A program made the translations under genes and the position numbers. Positions 63,972 to 64,000 of a DNA stretch of 64,000 bases are shown here, piece after piece (positions within the stretch are counted from its first letter, which is position 1; each line of letters opens with the position of its first letter). This stretch comes from Albugo candida (lineage: Eukaryota; Oomycota; Peronosporomycetes; Albuginales; Albuginaceae). The stretch spans positions 372,001-436,000 of the forward strand of contig CAJNAR010000145.1 of the NCBI GenBank assembly GCA_905220665.1, in the 5' to 3' direction. Under the pieces are notes generated by a model. It searched no databases. It had not been told where the DNA came from and was given only the letters and a program-made list of their open reading frames with translations.

Positions 63972-64000
63972 TCTGACAATCGCACATCCATCGGCAAAAT

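Noticed and set aside
1..64000. tRNA or rRNA genes
   Set aside because: I looked for T-loop GTTCGAATC-type boxes with paired stems and for conserved rRNA blocks and found none convincing; a tRNAscan or Rfam run would be decisive.

Overview
The window looks like nuclear DNA from a compact eukaryotic genome, most likely an oomycete and possibly an Albugo-like white rust (inference). The evidence is: genes with very short GT..AG introns, mostly 45-90 bp; tightly packed genes on both strands; an ER BiP ending in HDEL; a PX-transmembrane phospholipase D; a WRKY19-like CxxxxGC/CxxHGG zinc-finger protein; a START-like/FYVE protein; and candidate secreted, effector-like proteins with a signal peptide, internal repeats or an RxLR-like string. 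Nothing bacterial (operons, Shine-Dalgarno sites, CRISPR) was seen. I found no tRNA or rRNA gene.

Layout. 1-3.3 kb holds the 3' end of an IQ-motif/CAMTA-like gene, a small mitochondrial-ribosome-like gene and a double-DEP protein. 3.3-15.6 kb is gene-poor and repeat-rich. It contains a broken RxLR-like gene, degenerate retroelement traces, a 93-bp tandem repeat, and a tandem duplication of about 1.3 kb carrying two paralogous small genes for predicted secreted proteins. 15.6-29.5 kb is gene-dense: a 43-residue membrane protein, COX6B, a coiled-coil protein, a small membrane protein, a NEK2-like kinase, a transferrin-receptor-like pseudo-peptidase, a coiled-coil protein, DDX56/DBP9 and the WRKY19-like protein. 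30-35.3 kb is phospholipase D plus a Cys-rich frame. 35.3-37.9 kb is mostly empty with a possible decayed zinc-finger copy. 37.9-44.2 kb holds a TLDc protein, a RhoGAP and a START-like/FYVE protein. 44.9-47.2 kb encodes a 776-residue secreted repeat protein, and 47.6-50.3 kb is an almost pristine Mutator-like element (124-bp inverted repeats, perfect 9-bp target duplication). 51-64 kb returns to conserved housekeeping genes: a CRT-like transporter, an IQM-like protein, a small unknown gene, a PhnP-like hydrolase, BiP, a crescerin/TOGARAM-type TOG protein and TFIIH subunit TFB4.

The window shows islands of conserved genes separated by repeat-rich stretches where fast-evolving secreted-protein genes and mobile elements sit. 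Exon boundaries were derived by reading GT/AG sites together with frame and family similarity. They are predictions. No homology search was run, and family names rest on motifs recalled from known families.
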